Under the pieces are notes generated by a model. That model worked only from the letters and a program-made list of their open reading frames with translations, did not search any database and was not told the DNA's origin. The translations under genes and the position numbers were made by a program. From contig CAYTSW010000039.1 in the NCBI GenBank assembly GCA_964440605.1, forward strand, positions 1 through 21,134: a DNA stretch of 21,134 bases. The letters run 5' to 3'. The stretch comes from CAYTSW01 sp964440605. GTDB taxonomy: Bacteria; Planctomycetota; Phycisphaerae; Phycisphaerales; UBA1924. This document shows positions 20,448-21,134 of this stretch, piece by piece. Positions within the stretch are counted from its first letter, which is position 1. Each line of letters opens with the position of its first letter.

Positions 20448-21134
20448 ATGAAAAAGACTTTTGCTGCTGCTGCTGTTCTCGGCCTCGCGGGTGCCGCGTC
20501 CGCCGGTGAGTTCACCGTCGTCACTGGTCAGTGGCTCTGGGAAACTGACACCTCGTTCTCCCAGGGCGCGATCTTTGGCGGCGGCCTCCCCGTCAACACC
20601 TTGGCCGACCTGGGCGTTATCTGGACTGCTGGTCTCAACGGCCAGAACGACCTCCAGGCCAACGTTGACGTGTTCGACGCTTCGACCCTCGTCGGTCTCA
20701 ACTCGGGCCTCAAGCCCGGTCTCGGCGACGACACCGACGCTGGCGGCGGCCTGGTTGTGGCGGAGACAGCCCTCGCCCCCGGCGGCAACCGTTTCTTCGT
20801 GTCGCAGACCACCACCAACCCCGCCGGCACCCCGGTCCCCTCGGCGATCGTCGAAGGTCCCGCCGGTCTAGGCGGCTACGTCTGGGTTGGCCGTTCGAAC
20901 ACCGATGGCAACCTGGACATCCAAAGCTTCGCATTCGCCATCGATGACCCCACCACCCCTGATGAGCTCGACACCCCGATCTACGAGTTCAGCCCCGATG
21001 GCGCGGGCGTCGAGATCCCCGGCGTCGGCCAGTTGTTCATGGTCTCCGAGCAGAAGGCCGAGAACGTCATCAACTACTACCTCACCAACGTCCCGACCCC
21101 CGGTGCCGCTGCCCTCCTGGGCCTCGCTGGCTTC
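20448..21134 (+). CDS. Secreted protein with start of a PEP-CTERM-like sorting signal (3' end outside window)
   Basis: The frame is open to the last base: 229 residues are present and no stop is reached. GGAGAG at 20435-20440 precedes the ATG by 7 bases. A short signal peptide, 'KKTFAAAAVLGLAGAASA', is followed by 'GEFTVVTGQW'. The roughly 190-residue body is beta-rich and acidic with no motif I know. The last visible residues, 'NVPTPGAAALLGLAGF', look like the proline-glycine motif and opening of the hydrophobic helix of a PEP-CTERM-type C-terminus; a short Arg-rich end would be expected beyond the window. Such signals hold a protein in the membrane for processing by an exosortase-type enzyme. 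This gene therefore uses a different C-terminal signal from the four dockerin-like proteins before it. Confidence 0.85.
   Translation, partial: MKKTFAAAAVLGLAGAASAGEFTVVTGQWLWETDTSFSQGAIFGGGLPVNTLADLGVIWTAGLNGQNDLQANVDVFDASTLVGLNSGLKPGLGDDTDAGGGLVVAETALAPGGNRFFVSQTTTNPAGTPVPSAIVEGPAGLGGYVWVGRSNTDGNLDIQSFAFAIDDPTTPDELDTPIYEFSPDGAGVEIPGVGQLFMVSEQKAENVINYYLTNVPTPGAAALLGLAGF

Noticed and set aside
1..21134. tRNA, rRNA, CRISPR array, insertion sequence or phage genes
   Set aside because: No cloverleaf-like, evenly spaced repeat, transposase or integrase signal was seen in the gaps; all genes are on one strand and fit secretion or envelope roles.

Overview
The window is GC-rich, almost fully coding, and every gene I accept is on the + strand. 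Several family signatures point to a member of the Planctomycetota, most likely class Phycisphaerae. These are 61-residue Cys-to-Cys dockerin-like C-termini, a planctomycete-style prepilin-like protein of the H-X9-DG type, a 'GACC..DG.C' cysteine-rich module, and a C-terminal 'VPTPGAAALLGLAGF' stretch like the start of a PEP-CTERM signal. The lineage call rests on motif recognition, not on a database search.

Region 1 (1-10125) is a type II secretion (T2SS) locus. It runs: 3' end of the secretin gspD, then gspE, gspF, gspG, gspI-like, gspJ-like, gspK-like, a GspC/PilP-like inner-membrane protein, GspL-like, GspM/PilO-like and a TPR lipoprotein. Many junctions are 1-4 base stop/start overlaps (I-J-K, then C-L-M-TPR), so the genes are probably translationally coupled. 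A separate gspH and the prepilin peptidase gspO are not in the window. The GspC-like gene sits between K and L, a place more reminiscent of the type IV pilus PilM-N-O-P set than of classical gspC-D-E order. The TPR lipoprotein at the end is a candidate secretin pilotin.

Region 2 (10126-20172) looks like an export-cargo region. Four large proteins with signal peptides (10353-12347, 14501-16933, 17101-18618, 18802-20172) all end in the same duplicated calcium-loop (dockerin-like) domain. It is 61 residues from first to last cysteine in all four, with no indels, and is followed by only 2-3 residues. Two of the four are tandem paralogous endonuclease/exonuclease/phosphatase-family enzymes with an intact-looking active site and an unusual six-cysteine insertion. 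Between the first and second cargo genes lie a small one-pass membrane protein (12671-13015) and a lone prepilin-like protein (13171-14211). Strong hairpins stand after 14211, 16933 and 18618, so most of these genes are probably separate transcription units.

Region 3 (20173-21134) holds a hairpin-bearing leader and the start of a secreted protein that runs off the window just as a PEP-CTERM-like sorting signal begins.

Working model (inference): the T2SS exports the neighbouring proteins, and the shared C-terminal module either tags them for export or docks them to one common surface partner. No cohesin-like partner is visible here.
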